In this document: in pieces, positions 8,214-17,117 of the stretch
Layout: each line of letters begins with the position of its first letter
How positions within the stretch are numbered: position 1 is the stretch's first letter
Source of the DNA: Carnimonas bestiolae
Lineage (GTDB): Bacteria; Pseudomonadota; Gammaproteobacteria; Pseudomonadales; Halomonadaceae
Direction: 5' to 3' (one strand)
Assembly (NCBI RefSeq): GCF_051251125.1
Contig: NZ_JBPCZL010000007.1
Length of the DNA stretch: 64,000 nucleotides
Notes under the pieces: model-generated
Told to the model about the DNA's origin: nothing
Database searches by the model: none
Seen by the model: only the letters and a program-made list of their open reading frames with translations
Program-made: the position numbers and the translations under genes

Positions 8214-9791
8214 TTAGCTGTTATCGCCTTTGGGACGCTTCTGGGATTTGGTGCTGGCGTAGGCCTCCCCATGGCGTGCGTCGTCAAGCTTGGCAAGCAG
8301 ATGCTGGCTTTTCTGCTGGAAGGCCGCCAATTGAGTTTTCGACAGCGTGCCGCCCTGAGGTAGCTTTATGCGCATCGGGTTTACCGGGCGGTTATCGACC
8401 ATGATCTCGTAGTGCAGGTGAGGACCGGTGACGCGGCCTGTACTACCGGAAAGGGCAAGGCGTTGTCCTGCACTGACCTGTTGACCTTCCTTGACCAGCG
8501 GACGCGATAGGTGAAGGTAGCGTGTCTTCAAGCCATCGCCGTGGTCGACGACAACCATTTTGCCGGCGAAGCGATTGTAGGCGACTTGTACGACGCGTCC
8601 CGCTGAAGGGGCACTGACCACAGTGCCGCTCGGCATTGCGAAATCGGTGCCGTAGTGGGGCGAGGTTCGGCCGGTGACCGGATGGTGGCGATGCAGGTTG
8701 AACGGGGAGCTAATGCGATAGCTACCAATGAACGGATAGCGTTTGAACGAAGGCTCGAGGCTCTTGCCGTCCGAGGTATAAAAGCTGTCGTTGTAGCGCA
8801 CTATCTTGAGATTGGCTTTTGCACCTTCATACTGCGCGGCCATCAACCGAGAGCTAACCGGAACACCCTCGACAACATCAGACTGCACCAATACCTGGAA
8901 ATGGTCGCCATCGCGGGTTTGGCGGTGGAAGCTCATCTTCTTGGCGAGCACTTTGGTGAGTTCTGCGACTTCAGAGCTGGATAGCCCCGTTGACTGCGCG
9001 GATTCGCCAAAGTTGCCGTTTACCGTTCCAGCGAAGAGACGCTCGGTCTTCTCTACTTTCCCGCTGACATTGGTGAATGCGAAGTCGTTGCTGGCCTTGC
9101 TGCGTGTAAGCTCAACGCCTTTGATCGGGGAGTTCATGATGCGCAGCCCCACCAAATCGCCACTGTCGTTCAAGCGATAGGACAGCGTGGAGCCATCGTG
9201 AATGTTGGTCATTGTTGAGCGTGTTTTGGAATCCGGCGCCGACTTCAAGAGGCGCATTACTTCCGAGTATCCCATGCCAAGATTCGCGCTGACGATTCCG
9301 GTGAAGGAGTCGCCTGGCTGCACGGTGTAAACACGCCAATCGTCGGCACTGCTGCCTTTGGCATCAATCTGGTCGGCCAGAGTAGCAGGGCTGTCCTTGC
9401 GCGAATCGTATTCAGGCTCGGAAAAATCGGCGTCAGTCGCGCTGTCGTCCTGAACAGAAGTGGAATCGCTGGAAACGCTTTGCACGGAGGCAATCAGCGC
9501 TTGTCTGTCGAGGTCGGTTGCCACCTGACGCGACTTGCCCTCAACAGAATTAATCAGTGCTACCGCGCTGGCCGCATTAACATCGCTGCCGCCGGGCGCG
9601 CTATCGACAGTGTCGGCATAGCTGTCAGGCACTAATTGTTTGATGGATTCTTCAATGGAGCGCTGCTGATCTGTCGAATCATCCTGCTGGGAAGAAGTGA
9701 AATGATGGACACCCAGCACTGCCGCCATTGTAGTAACCGGGATGATTAAAAGTACCTGTTTGCGAGGTAGCGATGAAAAAAGAGATGACAT
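8214..9791 (-). CDS. M23-family murein endopeptidase (MepM-like)
   Basis: A 525-residue protein with an N-terminal membrane anchor, a low-complexity Ser/Asp/Gln linker (about 40-160), a LysM/OapA-like opening (WRVYTVQPGDSFTGI) and a C-terminal M23 metallopeptidase domain. The zinc-site motifs are visible: HYGTDF (H-x(3)-D) and GPHLHYE (HxH). MepM-type enzymes cut D,D-crosslinks in peptidoglycan to allow insertion of new strands. The ATG at 9791 lacks a clear ribosome binding site; an in-frame TTG at 9827 with ACGGGA upstream is the alternative and adds 12 hydrophobic residues. Confidence 0.88.
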   Translation of the reverse strand: MSSLFSSLPRKQVLLIIPVTTMAAVLGVHHFTSSQQDDSTDQQRSIEESIKQLVPDSYADTVDSAPGGSDVNAASAVALINSVEGKSRQVATDLDRQALIASVQSVSSDSTSVQDDSATDADFSEPEYDSRKDSPATLADQIDAKGSSADDWRVYTVQPGDSFTGIVSANLGMGYSEVMRLLKSAPDSKTRSTMTNIHDGSTLSYRLNDSGDLVGLRIMNSPIKGVELTRSKASNDFAFTNVSGKVEKTERLFAGTVNGNFGESAQSTGLSSSEVAELTKVLAKKMSFHRQTRDGDHFQVLVQSDVVEGVPVSSRLMAAQYEGAKANLKIVRYNDSFYTSDGKSLEPSFKRYPFIGSYRISSPFNLHRHHPVTGRTSPHYGTDFAMPSGTVVSAPSAGRVVQVAYNRFAGKMVVVDHGDGLKTRYLHLSRPLVKEGQQVSAGQRLALSGSTGRVTGPHLHYEIMVDNRPVNPMRIKLPQGGTLSKTQLAAFQQKSQHLLAKLDDARHGEAYASTKSQKRPKGDNS

Positions 9792-10290
9792 ATAAATAAA
9801 TACCAAAAAGAAAGAAAAAACGTACAAAATCCCGTTGTAATGATAGCGGAACAGTCGGCGTCATGCTAGAGCAGCTCGGCCTTCACGCCGGATAATTAAT
9901 GAATATGGCAAGAGCCTAACAATGTTCCGGATAGGATAGCCAAACCTTATGGAACCATGACGCTCGGCAAGTACACGAAGGCAGTGGTGGGGAGCCGCAG
10001 AGGGCGAACTGAGCTAAATGCGTGCTATATGTTTATCGATACATTTCGCTGGCAGGGAATATTGAGCAATTAAGATAATATTATGGAAGCCGGGATTGCT
10101 TAGATGGAGTCACAGCTGCTTTCCATAATGTAGAAAAAAGCCACTTAACCCCATCATTGATATTATTACGCCGCTACTGCGCATAAACGGTAGCCGCTAA
10201 TTTAAGCACTTACCCTTTGGCTATTAACGAGTCTTCCATAGCCAGACCGCGACATCGGGCTGGCCTGCATTACTTTAGGGGTGGCTATTT
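9792..10290. other. intergenic region, nothing assigned
   Basis: About 500 bases without a supportable gene. The only structure I note is a 9-bp stem (10080-10088 with 10121-10129, ATTATGGAA/TTCCATAAT) with a 32-nt loop. The promoter of the upstream-reading endopeptidase gene should lie near 9800-9900. Confidence 0.4.
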
Positions 10291-10746
10291 TTAGCGGCAG
10301 AGGCGCGCCAGAATACGGTCAAAGGCGTTGGCAAATTCCCGAATATCCCTTTCATGCAGGGCCTTCTGGCCGCTGGTATGTTCGCCGCTGGCGCGCAGCG
10401 TCTCGAAGAAGTCGCGCATACCGAGGCGCGCCTTGATATTGTCACGGTCGAGCGCTTCACCACGCGGCGTGATTACCAGCGCGCCTTTCTCGATGGCGTC
10501 GTGCGCCATCGGAAGATCTGCGGTAATAATTAGATCGCCCGGGCTGGCGCGTTCGACAATCAGCTGGTCGGCGGCATCAGCGCCTTGGGGAACACTCAGT
10601 GCCGAGACGTACGGCGAGCGCGGAATTGGCAATGCGTGATTAGCCACAAACGTAGCGCTGGTACCAGTGCGATTCGCCCCCTTAAGAATAATCTCACGGA
10701 TTGCCCTTGGGCAGGCATCGGCGTCGATCCAAATAGCGGGCATCAT
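10291..10746 (-). CDS. YaiI/YqxD family (DUF188, UPF0178) protein
   Basis: This 151-residue protein matches the YaiI/YqxD family over its full length: it opens with IWIDADACPR, continues with NHALPIP and SALSVPQGADAAD, and has DLIITADLPMA and the ALVITPRGE segment. The family is PIN-like in fold (acidic residues in WIDAD and ITAD) but has no settled function. It reads divergently from deaD across a 450-base gap and appears monocistronic. Confidence 0.9.
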   Translation of the reverse strand: MMPAIWIDADACPRAIREIILKGANRTGTSATFVANHALPIPRSPYVSALSVPQGADAADQLIVERASPGDLIITADLPMAHDAIEKGALVITPRGEALDRDNIKARLGMRDFFETLRASGEHTSGQKALHERDIREFANAFDRILARLCR

Positions 10747-11197
10747 CTTAAGCCTTGGCTGATTTTAACGCGTGCATGATAAACCATTCGTTGATAGAAT
10801 ACGCGCTCCTCACATGTGAAGACCTTTCCATCCCGGCCATTGCGTTCATTCCCTCGCGGAATTTTTCGCTCCGTTGATAGCGAGCAGTCGTATTGACGGT
10901 GCTCGAGCGGCTCGGAAGGTTGATAGTGCAGTCAGGCCGAAGGCGCTGAGCTGCATTATTGGCAAACTAGATGGATGCGAACAGCGTACACACTGTACGT
11001 TTGATTTGCTTGATGGTCGCCGCAGGTGCGCGTATCGAGCCTGTTTTTGGCAGGGTCTATGCCAGGTGCGACCTGTTGCAATCGCCATGAGCGGCGTTTG
11101 CAACCTCTCTCCCCCCGCTGTGAATGCTGCGTTCTATTTTGCTCTGTCACCTGGGAATGGTGTCCGCGCAGATCGCACAGCCTACTCAAGGTGTGAA
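10747..11197 (+). other. yaiI-deaD divergent spacer / long deaD leader
   Basis: No gene is supported although the deaD reading frame stays open upstream to 10874. The first good start (ATG with AAGGTG) is at 11198, where helicase similarity begins. If transcription starts near the yaiI end, deaD would have a leader of several hundred bases. Long, structured leaders are known for cold-shock helicase mRNAs in enteric bacteria; that parallel is inference. Confidence 0.45.
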
Positions 11198-12904
11198 ATG
11201 ACCTCGAATTCCGACGTCTCTCCGAATACTCAAATCGCCAGCTTTTCCGAACTTGAACTGCTGCCGTCTCTTTTAAAAGCACTGGACGAGCTGGGCTACG
11301 AAACGCCTTCTCCGATTCAGGCACAAACCATTCCATCGCTGTTGAAGGGCCGTGATCTTCTCGGACAAGCGCAAACCGGTACCGGTAAAACCGCCGCTTT
11401 CGCACTGCCGCTGCTCACGCGTATCAACCCCGAAGAGCGCAAGACTCAAGTGCTGGTGATGGCGCCCACCCGCGAACTCGCCCAGCAGGTCGCCGTCAAT
11501 TTTGAGCGTTATGGCAAGCATCTTGGCAATTTGCAGGTGCTTACGGTTACCGGTGGTCAGGAATATCGCGATCAGTTGCGCGGCCTTCGCGGTGGTGCTC
11601 ATGTTGTGGTCGGTACGCCGGGACGTATCATCGACCACCTCGAACGTGGCTCGCTGAAGCTCGAAGACCTGCAGGCGCTGGTGCTCGATGAAGCCGACGA
11701 GATGCTGCGCATGGGATTCATCGACGACGTAGAGCGCGTGCTGCGCGATACGCCTGAATCCACCCAGCGCGTGTTCTTCTCGGCAACACTGCCGCGTGAG
11801 ATCGAGAAAATTGTCAACCGCTATCTGGTCGATCCGGTCAAGGTACAGATCGAAACCAAAGCGGTCACCACAACGATCAAGCAGAAAATGTGCCGCGTAG
11901 AAGGCAATTCCAAGCTTGAGGCGCTGTCGCGCATCATCGAAGTTGAAGATGTCGATGCTGCAATCGTATTCGTTCGTACCCGTGCGGCCTGTACGACAGT
12001 CGTTGAGCAGCTCACCGCTCGTGGCGTTTCTGCAGCAGCGCTTTCTGGCGATCTCGACCAGAGCCTGCGTGAGCGCACCGTGGCACGCCTTAAACGTGGC
12101 AAGGTTGATGTCGTTGTGGCGACGGACGTAGCTGCTCGTGGTTTGGACGTTCCGCGCATCACTCACGTTATCAACTTCGATCTGCCTCACGACACCGAAG
12201 CTTACGTGCACCGTATTGGTCGTACCGGCCGTGCTGGTCGCGAAGGTACTGCGATCACGTTTGTTACCGGGCGTGAGATGCGTAAAGTGCAGTGGCTTGA
12301 ACGCGCTACCGGCCAGCCTATCGAAACCATGCCGCTGCCCGACGAGCAGGCGGTGCGTGCTCATCGCGATGAACGTTTCAAAAAACGTGCGGAAGCAGCA
12401 CTGGCCGAGCCTGACAATCGTCAGCGTCAGTTGGTCGATGCGCTGCTCGCTGAAGGATACGACGCCGCTGATCTCGCCGTTGTATTTGCGCAGTTGGCGC
12501 GTGCCGATGAGGCGCCGATCCATGCTATTCGCAGCAGTTCGCCGCGTGATCGTCGCGACGGTGATCGTGATCGTCGTGATTCGCGTCCGCCGCGTCGCAA
12601 TCGAGACAGCGCGCCACGCGAAGGCATGACGCGCTACCGCGTTGCGGTAGGGCATCGTGACGGCGTGAAGCCCGGCCAACTGGTAGGTGCGCTCGCTAAC
12701 GAAGGCGGTATTGAAGGTGCGCGCATCGGGCGTATCGATATTCGTCAATCGCATAGCTTGGTGGAACTTCCCAACAGCTTGCCTGCCAGTATCCTTGGCA
12801 AAATGGCACGTGCGCGTGTCGCCGGGCGTTCGCTCGAAATCAGCGAGGATTCGCAGCGTTTCGATCGTCGCAGCGAGGGCAACAGCAGTCGTCGCACCGG
12901 CTGA
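11198..12904 (+). CDS. deaD: DEAD-box RNA helicase DeaD (CsdA)
   Basis: A 568-residue ATP-dependent RNA helicase. The two RecA-like domains carry the canonical motifs: Q motif before residue 44, AQTGTGKT (58-65), PTRELA, DEAD, SAT, then ARGLD and HRIGRTGRAG. After an arginine/aspartate-rich linker there is a DbpA/CsdA-type RNA-binding domain (about 470-545). DeaD unwinds RNA in 50S ribosome assembly, cold adaptation and mRNA decay. The start at 11198 is chosen for its ribosome binding site and because the family sequence begins there. It is followed by a strong terminator, so it is monocistronic. Confidence 0.96.
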   Translation: MTSNSDVSPNTQIASFSELELLPSLLKALDELGYETPSPIQAQTIPSLLKGRDLLGQAQTGTGKTAAFALPLLTRINPEERKTQVLVMAPTRELAQQVAVNFERYGKHLGNLQVLTVTGGQEYRDQLRGLRGGAHVVVGTPGRIIDHLERGSLKLEDLQALVLDEADEMLRMGFIDDVERVLRDTPESTQRVFFSATLPREIEKIVNRYLVDPVKVQIETKAVTTTIKQKMCRVEGNSKLEALSRIIEVEDVDAAIVFVRTRAACTTVVEQLTARGVSAAALSGDLDQSLRERTVARLKRGKVDVVVATDVAARGLDVPRITHVINFDLPHDTEAYVHRIGRTGRAGREGTAITFVTGREMRKVQWLERATGQPIETMPLPDEQAVRAHRDERFKKRAEAALAEPDNRQRQLVDALLAEGYDAADLAVVFAQLARADEAPIHAIRSSSPRDRRDGDRDRRDSRPPRRNRDSAPREGMTRYRVAVGHRDGVKPGQLVGALANEGGIEGARIGRIDIRQSHSLVELPNSLPASILGKMARARVAGRSLEISEDSQRFDRRSEGNSSRRTG

Positions 12905-12925
12905 TCACTGCTGCTAAGCACGCAG

Positions 12926-12960
12926 GCCCCATGACGTTTATCGTCGTGGGGCTTTTTTTT
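12926..12960 (+). terminator. deaD terminator
   Basis: GCCCCATGACG pairs with CGTCGTGGGGC (one G-U) around a 5-nt loop and runs into eight T. It lies 22 bases after the deaD stop. Confidence 0.92.
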
Positions 12961-12980
12961 GATCAAACGCAGCCGATGGG

Positions 12981-13000
12981 AAACTACGCATGCGTAGTTT
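12981..13000. repeat. 20-base perfect palindrome
   Basis: AAACTACGCATGCGTAGTTT is its own reverse complement. It lies 20 bases after the deaD terminator and about 205 bases before the next gene. It has the symmetry of a dimeric-repressor operator but no regulator gene is adjacent; it could also be a cruciform or a chance palindrome. Confidence 0.6.
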
Positions 13001-13204
13001 GGGGCAGCCGTGCTAAGTAGCTTAGACGACTACCTTCGCGCAGAAGTATCAGACATCCTGCATTGCGAGGCGGACAGCGAAGCCGAGATAAGGGAAAATG
13101 GGCGACTACGTTAATGTTGACGTAAAGTCGCATTACACTTGAGCGCTCGATGGCAAGCAATGCTACTCTAGAGCCAACCTAGAATTTCAACAAGGAGACT
13201 TCCC

Positions 13205-13777
13205 ATGGTTGCCCATTCGCCAGACTACACCGTTGAAAAACCCGTAGAGCACCGCGGGCGTCGCATCGGTGAGTTTTTTTTCGAACTAGTGCTGTGGCTG
13301 TTGATCGGCATGCTGGTGCAGTGGCTGATGCCCGATAGCACTCATTTGGCGCTGGCAGGCGGGGGAGAGCCATCCTTTTGGAATGCCCTGGGGCTGGTAG
13401 CGCTGTTTTTCACCGTGCTGGCGTTTTTGCTACGTGATTTTTCCGGCACCAATGCTGCCGCCACTGCGCTGAGCCTGGTGGCTACTCGTGTATTGGCAAC
13501 CACCTTTGATTTGGGAATGTTCGCCTTCGGCGGCTATCTACTGACGGTTATTCTGGGGCAGAGCAGCGATACCACGCTATGGCAGCAGCTGTTCTTCTCC
13601 AACATCATCGTCTTTGTTGTCAGCCTGGTGGTGCTAGGGCTGCTGCTTTTGGTACTGCGCTGCACCAATGTGTCGCTGCTGTCGCTTTCACCGCTGGAAT
13701 ACAAGCCGCTAGCGAGGTTTGGCATCTATGTTTTAATTCTCGTGGTACTGGTGCTGATCGCGCTGTTTTTAGTTTAA
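13205..13777 (+). CDS. hypothetical polytopic membrane protein
   Basis: This 190-residue protein has about five hydrophobic segments (roughly 22-42, 58-76, 95-115, 128-150, 168-190). The start has a strong ribosome binding site (AAGGAGA, 13190-13196) and is preceded by a possible -10 element (TACTCT). I do not recognise the family. A hairpin follows the stop, so it is likely a single-gene unit. Confidence 0.75.
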   Translation: MVAHSPDYTVEKPVEHRGRRIGEFFFELVLWLLIGMLVQWLMPDSTHLALAGGGEPSFWNALGLVALFFTVLAFLLRDFSGTNAAATALSLVATRVLATTFDLGMFAFGGYLLTVILGQSSDTTLWQQLFFSNIIVFVVSLVVLGLLLLVLRCTNVSLLSLSPLEYKPLARFGIYVLILVVLVLIALFLV

Positions 13778-13805
13778 AACTTAAGCGTTCAATAAGTGTT
13801 TTGAA

Positions 13806-13832
13806 AGAAGAGAGCCCTAGTGGCTCTCTTCT
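13806..13832 (+). terminator. hairpin after the membrane-protein gene
   Basis: A perfect 11-bp stem (13806-13816 with 13822-13832) with a 5-nt loop lies 29 bases after the stop codon. The T run is poor, so it may be a weak or factor-assisted terminator. Confidence 0.65.
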
Positions 13833-13979
13833 GCTATCTACATTGCGACTTTAGTCATAAAAACTCTATTTTAGTCTTTCGCTTAATACTTTCCCGGCGA
13901 TTCTAAGTGTACGCTTGGCGTCCCTGTTTGAGCCCTTGCTCATAATAAATTTCGGGCTCTATTTTGAGGTGATCATTCC

Positions 13980-15263
13980 ATGGGAAAATTTATCGTGGCG
14001 TGCGCCGGTGTGCTGTGCGTCGGTTGTTCTGCTGTATCTTCAAATGTATTGGCATACTCCGCATTCGATCCTGATTCTGAGTACATGTTTGGCGATTGGG
14101 GCGGGGAGCGCACGCGTCTGGAAGAATCGGGCATCTTCTTTGATCTGGACTTCACTGGTGAAGGTGCGCGCAACATCGGCGGCGGGGATCGATCCAGCAG
14201 TACCACCAAGTTCGCCGACCAATTTGGCGCAGGGGTAGGCTTCGACCTTGAGAAACTGCTCGGTGTGTCGGGCGCTGACGTCTACATGAGTATCACCAAC
14301 CGAAATGGTCATAACATCGGTTCCCGATTGAATTCCCCCGATTCTCTGGTATCAGGCTCTTCCACTCAGGAAGTCGAGGGCCGTGGTCCCGTTACTCGTC
14401 TGACCTCATTTTGGTGGCACCAGCGACTGTTCAATGATGCACTGGAGTTGAAACTTGGGCGCATCCCAGCAGGCGATGATTTCGGCGTTATCATCAACCA
14501 TTTCCAGAATCTGGCGTTTGGCGGTAACCAGGCAGGTAACTGGGGCAATAATATTTATAATTCGCCTATTGCCCAGTGGGCAGCAATCGTTCGCTATAAC
14601 TTTGCTCCCGAGGCGTATTTCCAGGTAGGCGCGTTTAACGTTAACGACAGTAACCTTGAAAACGGGCACGGTTTCAATCTGACCACCAACGGCTCACAAG
14701 GCACCCATTATCCTATCGAGGTGGGGTATACACCCAAGATTAATGGGCTACAGGGGACGTATCGCTTCGGTTACTACTATAACAACGCTGACTCCCGCAG
14801 TTGGGGCGCTCGTGAGTCGTCAACCAACGACTCAAACTCCGGCCTTTATTATGTCGCTCAGCAGCAGGTAACTCGCCAGAATAATGATGATAACCGTGGG
14901 CTGACGCTGTTCAGTTTGGGGAATATCAACCACGGCGATACCGCCGGTGTCGATCGCTATATCTCCGGTGGTTTGACCTATAAAGGGTTGTTTGACGCGC
15001 GTCCCAAGGACGATATGGGTATTGGTGTTGCTTACTTACACTTCAATAACGACGTTAACGACTTCGTTGATTGGTCCAATAGCCAACATGGCACCCACTA
15101 TCTGCGTCAGGGGCACGAAATCGATGCGGAAATTTACTATGGCTTCCAGCTCACCAATTATCTGAGCATTCGCCCAAATATTCAGTATGTCGTGAATCCA
15201 TCTGGCGCAAGCTCGGTAGATGATGGCTGGGTATTGGGCAGCCGTATCGAAGCTACCTTTTAA
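13980..15263 (+). CDS. OprB-type carbohydrate-selective porin
   Basis: A 427-residue outer-membrane protein with a signal peptide (cleavage near NVLA-YSAF), the MFGDWGGERTRLEESGI opening that is diagnostic of OprB-like porins, and beta-barrel alternation through to the C-terminal phenylalanine (EATF). OprB porins let glucose and other sugars cross the outer membrane. No sugar transporter or catabolic operon is adjacent, so the substrate cannot be inferred. The ribosome binding site is GAGGTGA; a terminator follows. Confidence 0.92.
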   Translation: MGKFIVACAGVLCVGCSAVSSNVLAYSAFDPDSEYMFGDWGGERTRLEESGIFFDLDFTGEGARNIGGGDRSSSTTKFADQFGAGVGFDLEKLLGVSGADVYMSITNRNGHNIGSRLNSPDSLVSGSSTQEVEGRGPVTRLTSFWWHQRLFNDALELKLGRIPAGDDFGVIINHFQNLAFGGNQAGNWGNNIYNSPIAQWAAIVRYNFAPEAYFQVGAFNVNDSNLENGHGFNLTTNGSQGTHYPIEVGYTPKINGLQGTYRFGYYYNNADSRSWGARESSTNDSNSGLYYVAQQQVTRQNNDDNRGLTLFSLGNINHGDTAGVDRYISGGLTYKGLFDARPKDDMGIGVAYLHFNNDVNDFVDWSNSQHGTHYLRQGHEIDAEIYYGFQLTNYLSIRPNIQYVVNPSGASSVDDGWVLGSRIEATF

Positions 15264-15314
15264 ATCGCCGGCGCAAAGCATCGCATGAGATGCGCAACGC
15301 AAGGCTAGTAAGCG

Positions 15315-15343
15315 AAAGGGGAAGTCGTCGGACTTCCCCTTTT
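15315..15343. terminator. porin terminator, probably bidirectional
   Basis: A 12-bp perfect stem (AAAGGGGAAGTC with GACTTCCCCTTT) around a GTCG loop, 50 bases after the porin stop and 35 bases beyond the end of the convergent cydC gene. It probably serves both. Confidence 0.88.
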
Positions 15344-15377
15344 GTCGTTGTACGACACTGCCTTGCTGCTGTGTTTC

Positions 15378-17117
15378 TTAAAGGCTCATGTGATGCAGGT
15401 AACGGCTATTCGTCGCTTCAGCAGTGAGACCTTGCTCGATGATGGAACCGTCGTCCATTACGGCGTAGTGGTCGAACCACTGCAGGTCAGAGGCGCGATG
15501 ACTAATCGCCAGCAGGGTTTTGCCTTGGCAGCGTTGCTTCACGAAGGTCATTACCTGCCGCTGGGTTTCAGCATCCAGTCCTTCGCTGGGCTCGTCGAGC
15601 AGCATTACCGGAGATTCCTTGAGCAGCGCTCGGGCAATTCCGAAACGCCGTAGCTGTCCTCCGGAGAGCGAAGCGCCGGACTCGTCGGGCCAACTGTCGA
15701 GCCCTTCGGGTAACGACTTAAGCCATGCCGTAAGCCCTAGTCCCTCCAGAACCTCGACAATGTCGTTATCGCTAATGCTGTTTCGTCCCATGCGCAAGTT
15801 ATCACGGAAGTTGGCATTAAATACCTGCACCTGCTGGGGCGACACACTGAATAACTGTCGCAGCGTTGCTTCGTTTAGCGTGGTGATGTCTACACCACCG
15901 ATACGAATCACGCCGGTGTCGGGATCGATGAAACGCACCAAACTGTTAAGCAGGGTAGTTTTACCGGTGCCGGAAGGGCCGCTCAATAACCAATGCTCGT
16001 TCTCACCGATACCGAGGCTTAGTTGATCGAGCGCGCGATTGCCTTGGAACGCCACCGTCAAACGTTCAATATCCACTCGATAGTGAGTGACCGGCGCAGC
16101 ATCATGCTCAGGAAACCGAGTGCTTGGTACATTTTCCTGCAACTCGTTCAAGCGGCGCGCTGCGCGCTGAACCTTGCCTAGCTGTTGCCATGCCTGCGGC
16201 AGCATCATGATAGCTTCGAAGGTCGCTACCACCGTAAGCACAATCGCCGCTACCAGCGTGGCGGCCAAGCCATGATGGGTTGCTTGATAGGCCGCCAGTA
16301 TAGCGGCGCCGGTAACGCTAACGCTCAGTAACACCAGCGATAGCCACAGCGCATCCCCCCATTGGCGGGCCAGCTTGAGCTGCTGTTGATCGCGCTCGTG
16401 CTGTTGCCTTAGGAGTGATTCACACTCCTGCTGCCACTGACCGTACAGAGACAATTCAGCAAACGCATCGAGGCGCTCGATTGTTTGTGCACGTAGCGCT
16501 GTGTCGAGCTGCTGATAGCGCGATGAGTGACGCCGGCCGCGATACCACGCGATCCAGGGGCCCATTGCGCCAGCAAACCCCAGTGACAGCGCGACAAAAA
16601 GGCCAATAGCGGGATCGAACAGCCCGATCAATACGCCGCTGGCGATGATGCTCAGCAGCGCCACGATAGAGGGCACCAGCACTCGTACGTAAAGCGCATC
16701 CAAGGCATCGATATCAGCCGTTAGGCGAGTGCTGAGCTCGCTGCTGCCGTAGTGCTGCAGTGCCGGCGGCGATAGAGGTTCGATTAACAGATAGGTACGT
16801 TTTCGCAGCTGCGATAGCAGCTTGAAAGTCCCCTGGTGAGTAATGACGCGTTCACCGTAGCGAGTGATCGTTCTTGAGACGGCGAAAAAGCGAACTCCCG
16901 ACGACGGCAGCATATAGTTGAATGCCAACGCAGTAGCGACGCTGGCACCTGCAAGTGCAGAAGCGTTAAGAAACCAGCTCGAAACGGCCACCAGACCAAT
17001 GCTTGAGAGCATCGCGAACAGGTTGAGCACCAGCCCCACGGCGAGTAGCGGTAGGTAGGGTTTCATCATCGCCAGATAGGGGGTGAGATCGCGCCATGAT
17101 TCACGGCCAGACTTCAT
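15378..17117 (-). CDS. cydC: CydC, heterodimeric thiol-reductant ABC exporter subunit
   Basis: A 579-residue ABC exporter half: six membrane helices in the first ~330 residues, then an ATPase domain with Walker A GPSGTGKTT, signature LSGGQLRRFGIARAL and Walker B VMLLDEPSEGLD. The N-terminus (LTPYLAMMKPYLP, SSWFLNASALAG) is typical of CydC. CydDC exports glutathione and cysteine to the periplasm and is needed for maturing cytochrome bd and c-type cytochromes. The start overlaps the cydD stop by 4 bases (ATGA), showing translational coupling. No cydAB is in the window. Confidence 0.95.
   Translation of the reverse strand: MKSGRESWRDLTPYLAMMKPYLPLLAVGLVLNLFAMLSSIGLVAVSSWFLNASALAGASVATALAFNYMLPSSGVRFFAVSRTITRYGERVITHQGTFKLLSQLRKRTYLLIEPLSPPALQHYGSSELSTRLTADIDALDALYVRVLVPSIVALLSIIASGVLIGLFDPAIGLFVALSLGFAGAMGPWIAWYRGRRHSSRYQQLDTALRAQTIERLDAFAELSLYGQWQQECESLLRQQHERDQQQLKLARQWGDALWLSLVLLSVSVTGAAILAAYQATHHGLAATLVAAIVLTVVATFEAIMMLPQAWQQLGKVQRAARRLNELQENVPSTRFPEHDAAPVTHYRVDIERLTVAFQGNRALDQLSLGIGENEHWLLSGPSGTGKTTLLNSLVRFIDPDTGVIRIGGVDITTLNEATLRQLFSVSPQQVQVFNANFRDNLRMGRNSISDNDIVEVLEGLGLTAWLKSLPEGLDSWPDESGASLSGGQLRRFGIARALLKESPVMLLDEPSEGLDAETQRQVMTFVKQRCQGKTLLAISHRASDLQWFDHYAVMDDGSIIEQGLTAEATNSRYLHHMSL

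Noticed and set aside
10874..11197. 108-residue N-terminal extension of DeaD
   Set aside because: A start with a good ribosome binding site lies at 11198, just where family similarity begins.
11273..12754. 493-codon open frame on the minus strand inside deaD
   Set aside because: It is antisense to a motif-complete helicase gene and shows no recognisable domain.
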